Shown here: piece by piece, positions 1 to 6,749 of the stretch
Layout of the letters: the number at the start of each line of letters is the position of its first letter
Position numbering within the stretch: the stretch's first letter is position 1
Source: UBA7236 sp964638865
GTDB lineage: Bacteria; Bacteroidota; Bacteroidia; Chitinophagales; BACL12
Assembly (NCBI GenBank): GCA_964638865.1
Contig: CAZXBG010000077.1
Span: 1-19,158, forward strand
Length of the DNA stretch: 19,158 bases
Direction: 5' to 3'
Position numbers and translations under genes: made by a program
Notes under the pieces: model-generated
Seen by the model: the letters and a program-made list of their open reading frames with translations, nothing else
What the model was told of the DNA's origin: nothing
The model's database searches: none

Positions 1-85
1 CATCCCAAAGGAATCATAACCCAAATCCTCAAAACCTACCCCCAAACCACCTTTCATACACTAAATATACATCAAAAGTAGTATT

Positions 86-1144
86 TCAAAATCCACAGCC
101 CGGATACAAGGGATTTGTATAGCTGGAAACAAAATTTAATTGTTGTGTTATTTGACTGCAGGCGAGAGAATCGATGGAGGGGTCGTAGAGATGAATGTTA
201 TTTATTCCTATTTTATGGCGGGAGGAAAACATGCCTAAGCCGCCAATGATATTTGTGTATTCAGGTGAAATGTAGTCTTCGTTAATGCCAAGATTTGCTA
301 ATACATTAAGGTATTGATCATATACTTCAATTCCGCCGGCGTACCAATAAAAATTAATGGAAGAAAAATATCGTATCGCATTATTATCTTCTTCCAATGC
401 ACCGGATAAAAAACTGTATAACAGATCTCTCTCTATGCTGTAAGAAACATTGCCGTTGCCCAATAAATTATCGCCAAATTTATTATTAAATATCTGCCAG
501 TCAACATGTTTAAGCGTGGAATCGCCATTTATTACATTTTTTTCGTAATAATTAAATTGCATCCATAATTCGTAAATTTTACCATTAAGGGCTTGCCTAC
601 AGGTGTAGGTTATTTTTGAAGTATCTGTATAATTGATATAGGTTTCGGGCAAAGTGGGATAATACACATAAAAATCACCAACTATATTTGTTTGAGAAGT
701 AATGGTATCGCCCGTAATATTATTTACAACAAATAATTTATAGGACGATAATGAATCCAGATTTTCCGTGATCCTGTATAAAATATTAGGAGAACCTGAA
801 AACAAACCCTCCTCTTTAATTATACCAAGTGTATCTCCATCCACATATTGAACAGCAATTGATTTCACAAAAACAGTATTGGTCCATTGTTCCAAATACA
901 CTTGCAGATCATCTTCCTTATAATAATAATTTTCAGGATCGGTAGCTAACACAAAAGCACTTGAATTTGCTTCGAGAAAGGTTTTTTCAATTCGCAGAAA
1001 ATTTGTATCCTCCCCATAATCAAGAAGCCCGAATACCACAGTTTTTTCGATATAATCTCCATTAATATCAAAATCGTTATTGCAGGCAAAAAGGGAAGCA
1101 ATAAAAAAAATAAATAAACCGATTCTCAGGTCTGCTTTCAACAT
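86..1144 (-). CDS. DUF4249-like outer-membrane lipoprotein
   Basis: Predicted 352-residue lipoprotein of unknown function. Residues 7-21 form a hydrophobic signal peptide ending in a lipobox (SLFAC, Cys21), and the next residues are N-N, with no Asp at +2, so outer-membrane sorting is likely. The body is rich in Tyr, Asn and beta-strand-like segments. Its opening (VVFGLLDYGEDTNFLRIEK) and a late Gly-rich stretch (IIGGLGMF) resemble the Bacteroidetes DUF4249 group as I remember it; that match is inferred from pattern only. DUF4249 proteins are often encoded beside TonB-dependent receptors, but no receptor is adjacent here; the window edge lies 85 bases downstream. The ATG at 1142-1144 places the signal peptide correctly. 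A weak promoter-like pair (TTTG, 21 bases, TAATTTTA) lies at 1152-1184 on the minus strand. The gene is separated from the next minus-strand gene upstream by a terminator and an assembly gap. Confident as a lipoprotein gene, uncertain on family. Confidence 0.8.
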   Translation of the reverse strand: MLKADLRIGLFIFFIASLFACNNDFDINGDYIEKTVVFGLLDYGEDTNFLRIEKTFLEANSSAFVLATDPENYYYKEDDLQVYLEQWTNTVFVKSIAVQYVDGDTLGIIKEEGLFSGSPNILYRITENLDSLSSYKLFVVNNITGDTITSQTNIVGDFYVYYPTLPETYINYTDTSKITYTCRQALNGKIYELWMQFNYYEKNVINGDSTLKHVDWQIFNNKFGDNLLGNGNVSYSIERDLLYSFLSGALEEDNNAIRYFSSINFYWYAGGIEVYDQYLNVLANLGINEDYISPEYTNIIGGLGMFSSRHKIGINNIHLYDPSIDSLACSQITQQLNFVSSYTNPLYPGCGF

Positions 1145-1236
1145 CCTACCCTAAAATTATCGATTTAAAGGTTACAAACTCAAATTTTAACGGAAATGAC
1201 AATGAATTTACTTTTGTGTCACGACAATAGGTCAAA

Positions 1237-1266
1237 AAAAAGGTGCCGCAAATGCGACACCTTTTT
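1237..1266 (-). terminator. Rho-independent (bidirectional) terminator hairpin
   Basis: An A5-GGTGCCGC arm, an AAAT loop and a GCGACACC-T5 arm form a 13-base-pair stem with one C/A mismatch. It carries T-runs on both strands, so it could act in both directions. It lies downstream of the FG-GAP gene ending at 1488 (beyond the assembly gap) and upstream of the lipoprotein gene starting at 1144, so it probably insulates the two minus-strand genes. Confidence 0.75.
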
Positions 1267-1335
1267 AAAAATTGATTCTATATTATTCATTAACCCCGAA
1301 TAAGAAAATCCATAAAAACTATCTGTCTCATAAAA

Positions 1336-1435
1336 NNNNNNNNNNNNNNNNNNNNNNNNNNNNNNNNNNNNNNNNNNNNNNNNNNNNNNNNNNNNNNNNN
1401 NNNNNNNNNNNNNNNNNNNNNNNNNNNNNNNNNNN
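1336..1435. other. Assembly gap (100 N)
   Basis: Exactly 100 ambiguous bases, the usual placeholder for a scaffold gap of unknown length. Real sequence may be missing here, and the true distance between the flanking genes is unknown. Any reading frame crossing it is an artefact. Confidence 0.98.
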
Positions 1436-1440
1436 GGGTA

Positions 1441-1489
1441 AATCCAACTAATGCAATAATACACTTCGTTATATTGCATAAGTTGGATT
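1441..1489 (-). repeat. 49-base imperfect palindrome after the stop codon, beside the gap
   Basis: AATCCAACT at the left pairs with AGTTGGATT at the right; after one A/A mismatch ATGCAATA pairs with TATTGCAT, leaving a central region of about 13 bases around CACTTCG. This gives 17 paired positions out of 18. It begins within the stop codon of the minus-strand FG-GAP gene. There is no T-run before the gap, so it is not a canonical Rho-independent terminator. It may be a 3'-end mRNA hairpin or the edge of a repeat that broke the assembly. Confidence 0.6.
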
Positions 1490-3866
1490 AATGATCATGC
1501 TGCATATCCATATATCTGTCATCGCCCATATCCATTGTCATCATCATTTTATGTGTAAATGATTTTTCAGGAGTTGCCTGGAATTCAAATGCAGAAAGGT
1601 TCAACGACTCAAATTGATTGTTTCCTTCGGTTATTTTAATATGCTGATTCATACCAAGGTTTTTGAACACTTGTTTTTCGCCGGTTGTTGGCCAGGTAAT
1701 TTCTACCTGTTTGATAGCGGTTGCTTTACCGAGACCAATTTCTTGTCTCAAACTATTTGCACCAAAACTGGAACCACTGGTAACCCATTCGTAAATATCG
1801 CGATCAACACCATTTTCGGTAACCGTTACTTTTAAACGCGCACCTCTTGCAATTTTATTGGATTTTGTTCCTACAAGGTCAATGGATATCCAATTATTTC
1901 CGAAAGAGGCAGGATTAGCAAATAAACAATCATAAAATCCGGATGCTTCGTAAGCACCGCCCATTTGAGCGAAAATTTCAGGATACCCATCATTATTAAG
2001 ATCTGCAAAAGAAATTTCATGTCCTTTTTGCAAAACTCCAACACCGGCTGCAGTAGAAACTTCCTGCCACCCTTTGCCTTCATTATTTCTGAACATTCTG
2101 TTTGGCGTTAAACTGCGCATATCAGGTTTTCCTGTTCCAACATAAAAGTCGATATAACCATCCATGTCGAAATCGCCATAACTACTTCCCATAACAAGGA
2201 AGGAGCGATTTCCTAAACCAAGTTCATCCGCTTTATCCGTAAATGTTCCGTTTTTATTATTGATATAAAGCGCTGCTTTATCTCCTTTTTTAGGTTTGTT
2301 AAAATACTCCGCAGGTATATCGTCATCACTTACGTTTGCGCTGTAACTAAAATTCATAATATCCAACCAACCGTCATTATTATAATCAAAAAACCAACAA
2401 GGAAAACTTTGAATAGGACCTGAAATTCCGGCTTCCTCAGAAACATCGGTGAATTTCAATTTCATACTTCCTTTTTTAGTATCGTTGCGCAATAAATGAT
2501 TTGCTGCACTATTTACAGAAACATAAATATCTGCATCGCCATCATTATCATAATCGCCAGAAGTTACTCCTTTTACAAAACCATTTATATTAGTTTTAGA
2601 TTCTTTTGCAACATCCTTGAATTTACCTTTATCATTTAAAAATAAAATACAATCGTTCTTTTTATCTCCTTTGCGGGAAGCTTCGTTTCCAATATAAAGA
2701 TCTAACCAACCATCATTATTAAAATCGGCCCAGGTGGAAGCTTGTGAAGGATGACAACTCCACAAACCAACTTCATAGGTTACATCCGTAAAAGTACTAT
2801 CACCATTATTTCTCAACATTGAGCTCGGTAAAATTCCGAATTCGCTGTACCATGCACCTCGTGAAATCCATACATCAAGATTACCATCGTTGTTATAATC
2901 TGTTTGTTGAATCATTAATCCACCGGGATATTTATCAATACCGGCTTTAGCAGAAATATCATCATAAGAACCATCACCTTTATTTAATAACAGGAAACTT
3001 CTTTCTTTTAATCCCCAACCACAGGTAAAAATATCGATTAAACCATCTCTGTTAAAATCATCGAGAATAACGCCACCACACATATTCGGATTATCAACCC
3101 CAAGGTCAATAGCTATATTTTTAAATCGTGGAACATCGTATTCAGATTTGAAAGATGCTTCCGGAACCAACCATTGAGAAGGAACCTGGTCAGGATATCC
3201 ACCTGTTTGCATATAAGCGATATTTAACAACCACATGGCTGATAAATTATTGGGGTCATGTTTTAAACATTCAGTGTATGCTTCAATTGCACTATTAGGG
3301 CCATCTTTCATTTGACTTTGCGCAGCTTTTGACAAAGGCCAGATGCAAGATTCTGCATTGTGCATTCCAATACAATTTTCCACTTCACCAAAACGGAGAT
3401 AAACGAGTCCTTTACCGTAATACCATTTACCTAATTGCTCCGGTGTCAGTTTTTGAAAATCAGGATCAGCTTCAAATGCCTTTACTTTTTCTATTGCCTC
3501 TGTAACTCTTCCACTATTCAACATTTGGGAACAAAGGTCAAAATACCAAGTGAATTTACTGTCAATATCAGGAGGTATAGGCTGAGCCAATAAACTTTCT
3601 ACTATTGCAGTATTCATAAATCGAAGACCAGGCAGGTTTACTTTGTCGTAAACTTTATGCAAATAGGCTGTCATTGCATCATTTCCACTTTGAGAAGGAT
3701 CCCAGGCAATAGGTTCAATTTTAGCAGATTGTTGGGCAGCGACCCTTTTATTATCACCACCTTTTACCAGTTTTATGATCTTACTTTTCATTGCATAGGA
3801 TGAAACTCCCACTACAACTAGAAGTATTCCGGCGATGATCAGTATACGTTTTCCTCTCTTTGACAT
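1488..3866 (-). CDS. Membrane-anchored TPR/FG-GAP/ASPIC-UnbV (CRTAC1-like) protein
   Basis: A 792-residue protein probably facing the periplasm. Residues 8-25 form one hydrophobic segment after a basic start (MSKRGKR) and there is no lipobox, so it reads as an N-terminal membrane anchor. Residues about 60-225 look helical and TPR-like and contain the motif C165-x3-H169-x4-C174. Seven Ca-binding-type FG-GAP/VCBS loops of the form D-x-[ND]-x-D-G follow, near residues 270, 323, 381, 438, 494, 565 and 622; this suggests a beta-propeller. An ASPIC/UnbV domain lies at about 658-746, including GTKSNKIARGARL and the pattern SFGANS...EIGLG. The C-terminus is Met/His-rich, including MMMTMDMGDD and ending QHDH. 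Its paralogue lies 122 bases upstream on the same strand with the same domain order, indicating tandem duplication and possible co-transcription. Such proteins are common in Bacteroidota and Planctomycetes; ligand-binding or adhesion roles are only presumed. Domain assignment is firm; function is unknown. Confidence 0.9.
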   Translation of the reverse strand: MSKRGKRILIIAGILLVVVGVSSYAMKSKIIKLVKGGDNKRVAAQQSAKIEPIAWDPSQSGNDAMTAYLHKVYDKVNLPGLRFMNTAIVESLLAQPIPPDIDSKFTWYFDLCSQMLNSGRVTEAIEKVKAFEADPDFQKLTPEQLGKWYYGKGLVYLRFGEVENCIGMHNAESCIWPLSKAAQSQMKDGPNSAIEAYTECLKHDPNNLSAMWLLNIAYMQTGGYPDQVPSQWLVPEASFKSEYDVPRFKNIAIDLGVDNPNMCGGVILDDFNRDGLIDIFTCGWGLKERSFLLLNKGDGSYDDISAKAGIDKYPGGLMIQQTDYNNDGNLDVWISRGAWYSEFGILPSSMLRNNGDSTFTDVTYEVGLWSCHPSQASTWADFNNDGWLDLYIGNEASRKGDKKNDCILFLNDKGKFKDVAKESKTNINGFVKGVTSGDYDNDGDADIYVSVNSAANHLLRNDTKKGSMKLKFTDVSEEAGISGPIQSFPCWFFDYNNDGWLDIMNFSYSANVSDDDIPAEYFNKPKKGDKAALYINNKNGTFTDKADELGLGNRSFLVMGSSYGDFDMDGYIDFYVGTGKPDMRSLTPNRMFRNNEGKGWQEVSTAAGVGVLQKGHEISFADLNNDGYPEIFAQMGGAYEASGFYDCLFANPASFGNNWISIDLVGTKSNKIARGARLKVTVTENGVDRDIYEWVTSGSSFGANSLRQEIGLGKATAIKQVEITWPTTGEKQVFKNLGMNQHIKITEGNNQFESLNLSAFEFQATPEKSFTHKMMMTMDMGDDRYMDMQHDH

Positions 3867-3988
3867 TATTTTGATTTTAGTTTTACAAAATTCTTGTATA
3901 AATTGATTTTATTATAAAAAGCTGCCCTTTATAGATTAAATTTTTCTTATCTGCAGTCTAAATGTTTTGTAAACGATTTTGGTTCAAT

Positions 3989-6271
3989 TTACATCTGATG
4001 ATGCATCATCATAGAATCTGCCGGCATTGTTTGAAATTTATAGGTGGTTGTTGGAAGTATCTCAAAATCAGATTGTGCTTCGGTAAGTTTAACAAAACCA
4101 TTCATCGGAACATCCGTGAACACCTGTTTGCTATTTGGCCCTTGCCAGATAACTTCTATTTGTTTAACGGCAACAGCTTTTCCAAGTCCGGTTTCTATCT
4201 GAACACTATTCACACCAAAACTTCCGCCATTGCTCACCACAAGATAAATATCACGGGTGCTGTTATCCGGATTTTGAAGGGTTATTTTAACTTTTGACCC
4301 AATTGCCGATTTATTTGCTTTTGTGCCGACCAACTTAAGTGTTATCCAATTATTTTCATTATGACCAGGGTTTTCATAAAATGCGCCTTGAAATGCATCA
4401 CCTTCATATCCACCCCCCATATCTTCATAAACATCCTGATCGCCATCATTATCTACATCGCCAAAACCAATTCCATGTCCTTTTTGCAAGTGTCCGAAAC
4501 CACCGGAAGTTGTAACATCCTGAAATCCGGTTCCCGCATTATTTCTAAACATACGTTTTGGAACTAGAGAGGTATAATTTGGAGTACCGGTTCCACAATA
4601 AATATCCAACCATCCGTCATTATCGAGATCACCATAATTAAATCCCATAACGGTCATTGCAGTTTGAAGATTTAATTCTTTTGTGATATCGCTAAAAGTA
4701 CCATCACCATTATTTTTATACAAAATGGAATATTCCCCTTTAGGTGTTTTACCAAAATATTCAGCTGCATTGTCATAATCGCAATTATCTGCATCATAAG
4801 TTAGTATCATAAGATCTTCCCAACCATCGTTATTATAATCTAAAAATCCAAGCGGAAAACTTTTTATCGGGCCAACAATTCCCGCTGCTTTTGAAACGTC
4901 AGCAAATTTTATTTTACCTCCGTTACTTCCGGTTTCATTTTTAAAAAGGTAATTATCAGTGCCTTGGGATGAAATTGCAATATCCATCCAACCATCATTA
5001 TTATAGTCTCCGGCGGTTACCCCTTTTGCAAAACACAAAACGTCGATTTGTGCCTCTTTTGCAACATTGGTAAATTTACCTTTACCATCGCTGATAAATA
5101 ATTCGCATGGATACCTTTCCGTATCTCTGCGTGTTTCATTTCCAAAAAACAGATCGAGCCAACCATCATTATTAAAATCGGCAAAAACTGCTGATTGTGT
5201 TGGATATAAATGTTCGAACAATCCTGATTCATAAGTTACATCGGTAAAAGTTCCATCACCATTATTGCGCAATAAACTTGCAGGTAATTTTCCGAAATCG
5301 TTCCACCAGGCACCACGTGGAATTAAAATATCCATCCAACCATCATTATTATAATCGGCAGCTTTTAGATCAAGTCCGCCTGTAATACCTGTTAATGTTG
5401 ATTCTGCAGTTTTATCAGTAAAAGTACCATCACCATTATTGATCATTACTTTAATTTGTTCATCGAGGAACCAACCTGAAGCAACAATATCGAGATTACC
5501 GTCATTATTAAAATCTTCTACACAAACACCACCCGATTTTGTTATAAAATCAACTCCGATATCTGCAGCGATGTTTGGAAATTTTCCGATCTCATAATCC
5601 GATTTAAATGCTTCTGGTTTAATTAAATATTCCGCAGGAACCTCTTGTGGGTATTGACCCAAATTCATGTAAGCAACATTTAATAAAAACATGGAAGTAA
5701 GATCATCCGGATTTTCATTTAATATTTGCTTCCATAATTTAATTGCCTCGATTGTAGGATCTTTAACAGTGTACCAGGCACTTTCCTGAATAGGCAGAAT
5801 GCATGATTCTGCAGTATGGTTTGCTATACAATTTTTTTGTTCTCCTAAACGCATGTAAGCAACTGCTTTCATGAATGTAGTTTCTTTTATCAAATCTCCT
5901 TTAATTTTTTCTTCCGTTGCTTTATTTAGTGCTTCATCATAACTTGATATTGCTTTTTCTGTGGAGCCGGCAAATAACCATTCGTCGCCAATTGCTTTTT
6001 TCCATTCCACAAACTTTTTCGACTCTTTAGGTGCCGGTTTATTTAGCATATCTTCTGCACGTGTGGTGCTTGCAAACCTGTTTTTAGCGTGTTTGAAATA
6101 ACTTGCATTACAATCGGCAAGATATTTCGCCATTGCCTGATTACCCGGAAGTGAAACATCATAAACAATGGTATTTTGCGCGAATACGCGTTGTTTTTTT
6201 TCTTTTTTACATCCTGAAATTACTAGCAGAAAAAGGATTGGGAACAAAGAATAAAGGATAAATTTTTTCAT
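3989..6271 (-). CDS. TPR/FG-GAP/ASPIC-UnbV (CRTAC1-like) lipoprotein
   Basis: A 760-residue paralogue of the following gene. The ATG at 6269-6271 is chosen over an in-frame TTG at 6299-6301 because it gives a clean signal peptide with lipobox VISGC (Cys21), and because the -7 box TACCTTTG overlaps the TTG. The residues after the Cys are K-K, consistent with outer-membrane lipoprotein sorting. A helical TPR-like region (about 45-215) carries C148-x3-H152-x4-C157, equivalent to the motif in the paralogue. Seven D-x-[ND]-x-D-G FG-GAP/VCBS loops follow (near 253, 306, 365, 422, 478, 548 and 605), then an ASPIC/UnbV domain at about 640-732. The last residues are SMMMHHQM, a Met/His-rich tail. The pair therefore differs mainly in anchoring: this one is lipidated, its partner has a membrane segment. 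No terminator is obvious in the 122 bases between them. The domains are clear; the cargo or ligand is unknown. Confidence 0.9.
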   Translation of the reverse strand: MKKFILYSLFPILFLLVISGCKKEKKQRVFAQNTIVYDVSLPGNQAMAKYLADCNASYFKHAKNRFASTTRAEDMLNKPAPKESKKFVEWKKAIGDEWLFAGSTEKAISSYDEALNKATEEKIKGDLIKETTFMKAVAYMRLGEQKNCIANHTAESCILPIQESAWYTVKDPTIEAIKLWKQILNENPDDLTSMFLLNVAYMNLGQYPQEVPAEYLIKPEAFKSDYEIGKFPNIAADIGVDFITKSGGVCVEDFNNDGNLDIVASGWFLDEQIKVMINNGDGTFTDKTAESTLTGITGGLDLKAADYNNDGWMDILIPRGAWWNDFGKLPASLLRNNGDGTFTDVTYESGLFEHLYPTQSAVFADFNNDGWLDLFFGNETRRDTERYPCELFISDGKGKFTNVAKEAQIDVLCFAKGVTAGDYNNDGWMDIAISSQGTDNYLFKNETGSNGGKIKFADVSKAAGIVGPIKSFPLGFLDYNNDGWEDLMILTYDADNCDYDNAAEYFGKTPKGEYSILYKNNGDGTFSDITKELNLQTAMTVMGFNYGDLDNDGWLDIYCGTGTPNYTSLVPKRMFRNNAGTGFQDVTTSGGFGHLQKGHGIGFGDVDNDGDQDVYEDMGGGYEGDAFQGAFYENPGHNENNWITLKLVGTKANKSAIGSKVKITLQNPDNSTRDIYLVVSNGGSFGVNSVQIETGLGKAVAVKQIEVIWQGPNSKQVFTDVPMNGFVKLTEAQSDFEILPTTTYKFQTMPADSMMMHHQM

Positions 6272-6298
6272 AAAAATGTGTCTTTTGCTAACGCGGTG

Positions 6299-6306
6299 CA
6301 AAGGTA
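6299..6306 (-). promoter_or_regulatory. Candidate Bacteroidetes -7 box (TACCTTTG)
   Basis: Read on the minus strand the site is TACCTTTG followed by CACC, an exact match to the TAnnTTTG -7 consensus. It lies 27 bases before the ATG at 6271, giving a leader of about 20 bases. No convincing -33 TTG is seen at the right distance. It supports the ATG start of the FG-GAP lipoprotein. Confidence 0.5.
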
Positions 6307-6357
6307 CCGCGAATTTGGGTGAAAAGGGAGGATTATAAAAAGTTTTACAGAGAAGAC

Positions 6358-6397
6358 ATTTGATAATTGGGTAATTGGGTAAGTCGTTAATTGATTA
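6358..6397 (+). repeat. Period-8 tandem repeat, five degenerate units
   Basis: Five consecutive 8-base units beginning at 6358, 6366, 6374, 6382 and 6390 fit the loose consensus AtTnGnTA. Two neighbouring units are identical (ATTGGGTA); the first is ATTTGATA and the last ATTGATTA. The block is upstream of the FG-GAP lipoprotein and codes for nothing. Similar pairs of ATTTGyTw units occur at 6446-6461 and 6605-6620. Confidence 0.65.
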
Positions 6398-6470
6398 CCA
6401 GGAGAAGCTTTATAACTTTAGACTCCACAATAAAGTGGCTGTTCCATTTGTTAATTTGCTTAAAACTTCA

Positions 6471-6658
6471 ATGTGCAGCATTCAGGCCATTTGCTAATTC
6501 TCCACCCTTCCTCAGACCTCACAGGCTAAAAAAAACCTGGTAGGTCGAGGCGGTTGTACATTTGCTAATTTGCTAATCCCCTAGGATGCGCAGCAATCTG
6601 GCTCATTTGCCAATTATTCACAGACTCACAGGTTAAAAAACCAATTTGGTCGAGGCGG
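6471..6658 (+). repeat. Two degenerate copies of an ~80-base hairpin-bearing element
   Basis: Copy 1 (6471-6553) and copy 2 (6586-6658) share the same ordered blocks: ATGyGCAGCA, then CATTTGCyAATT, then CAGAC(C)TCACAGG, an A-run, and GGTCGAGGCGG at the end. Copy 2 lacks about 10 internal bases. In copy 1, GACCT-x2-CAGG can pair with CCTG-x2-AGGTC around an A-rich loop. The spacer between the copies holds octamer repeats. No reading frame of note runs through the region. It resembles the dispersed intergenic hairpin repeats of Bacteroidetes, but no transposase or terminal repeat is visible. Confidence 0.6.
6560..6583 (+). repeat. Period-8 repeat, ATTTGCTA units
   Basis: Two exact copies of ATTTGCTA followed by ATCCCCTA, in register, sit in the spacer between the two copies of the 80-base element. 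They belong to the same octamer class as the neighbouring arrays. Confidence 0.6.
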
Positions 6659-6662
6659 AGCA

Positions 6663-6719
6663 GGCTGTTAATTGGTGCATTTTTCCCGGCTGTTCATTGG
6701 TACATTGGTACATTTTTCC
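6663..6719 (+). repeat. Duplicated octamer array upstream of panB, differing by one unit
   Basis: A 24-base block (6663-6686: GGCTGTTA, one ATTGGTGC, ATTTTTCC) is followed after one base by a 32-base block (6688-6719: GGCTGTTC, two ATTGGTAC, ATTTTTCC). The copies differ by two substitutions and by exactly one extra 8-base unit. The array ends two bases before the candidate panB -7 box, so unit number would change the distance of upstream sequence from the promoter. Confidence 0.7.
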
Positions 6720-6721
6720 AC

Positions 6722-6729
6722 TATCTTTC
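6722..6729 (+). promoter_or_regulatory. Weak candidate -7 box for panB (TATCTTTC)
   Basis: TATCTTTC matches the TAnnTTTG consensus at seven of eight positions and is 20 bases before the panB ATG. TTG trinucleotides in the octamer array occur 14 and 22 bases upstream, neither at ideal spacing. The placement is plausible but unproven. Confidence 0.35.
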
Positions 6730-6749
6730 GCCCTTTAAACCAAGCAACT

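Noticed and set aside
1..54. Possible start of a further minus-strand gene (ATG at 52-54, running off the left edge)
   Set aside because: Only 18 codons are visible, with no signal peptide, motif or promoter support, so it cannot be told from chance.
1219..1479. Minus-strand open frame across the N gap
   Set aside because: It exists only because N codons are not stops; its ends encode the terminator and the palindrome.
3962..4297. Plus-strand open frames antisense to the FG-GAP genes and other long genes
   Set aside because: They are shadows of strongly supported coding frames on the opposite strand, with no independent domain or start signal.
6358..6719. CRISPR array
   Set aside because: Repeats are 8 bases and directly tandem, without unique spacers, and no cas genes are present.
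6672..6749. 26-residue N-terminal extension of PanB
   Set aside because: It begins at a TTG, translates the octamer repeats and lies outside the normal PanB length; ATG 6750 is better.
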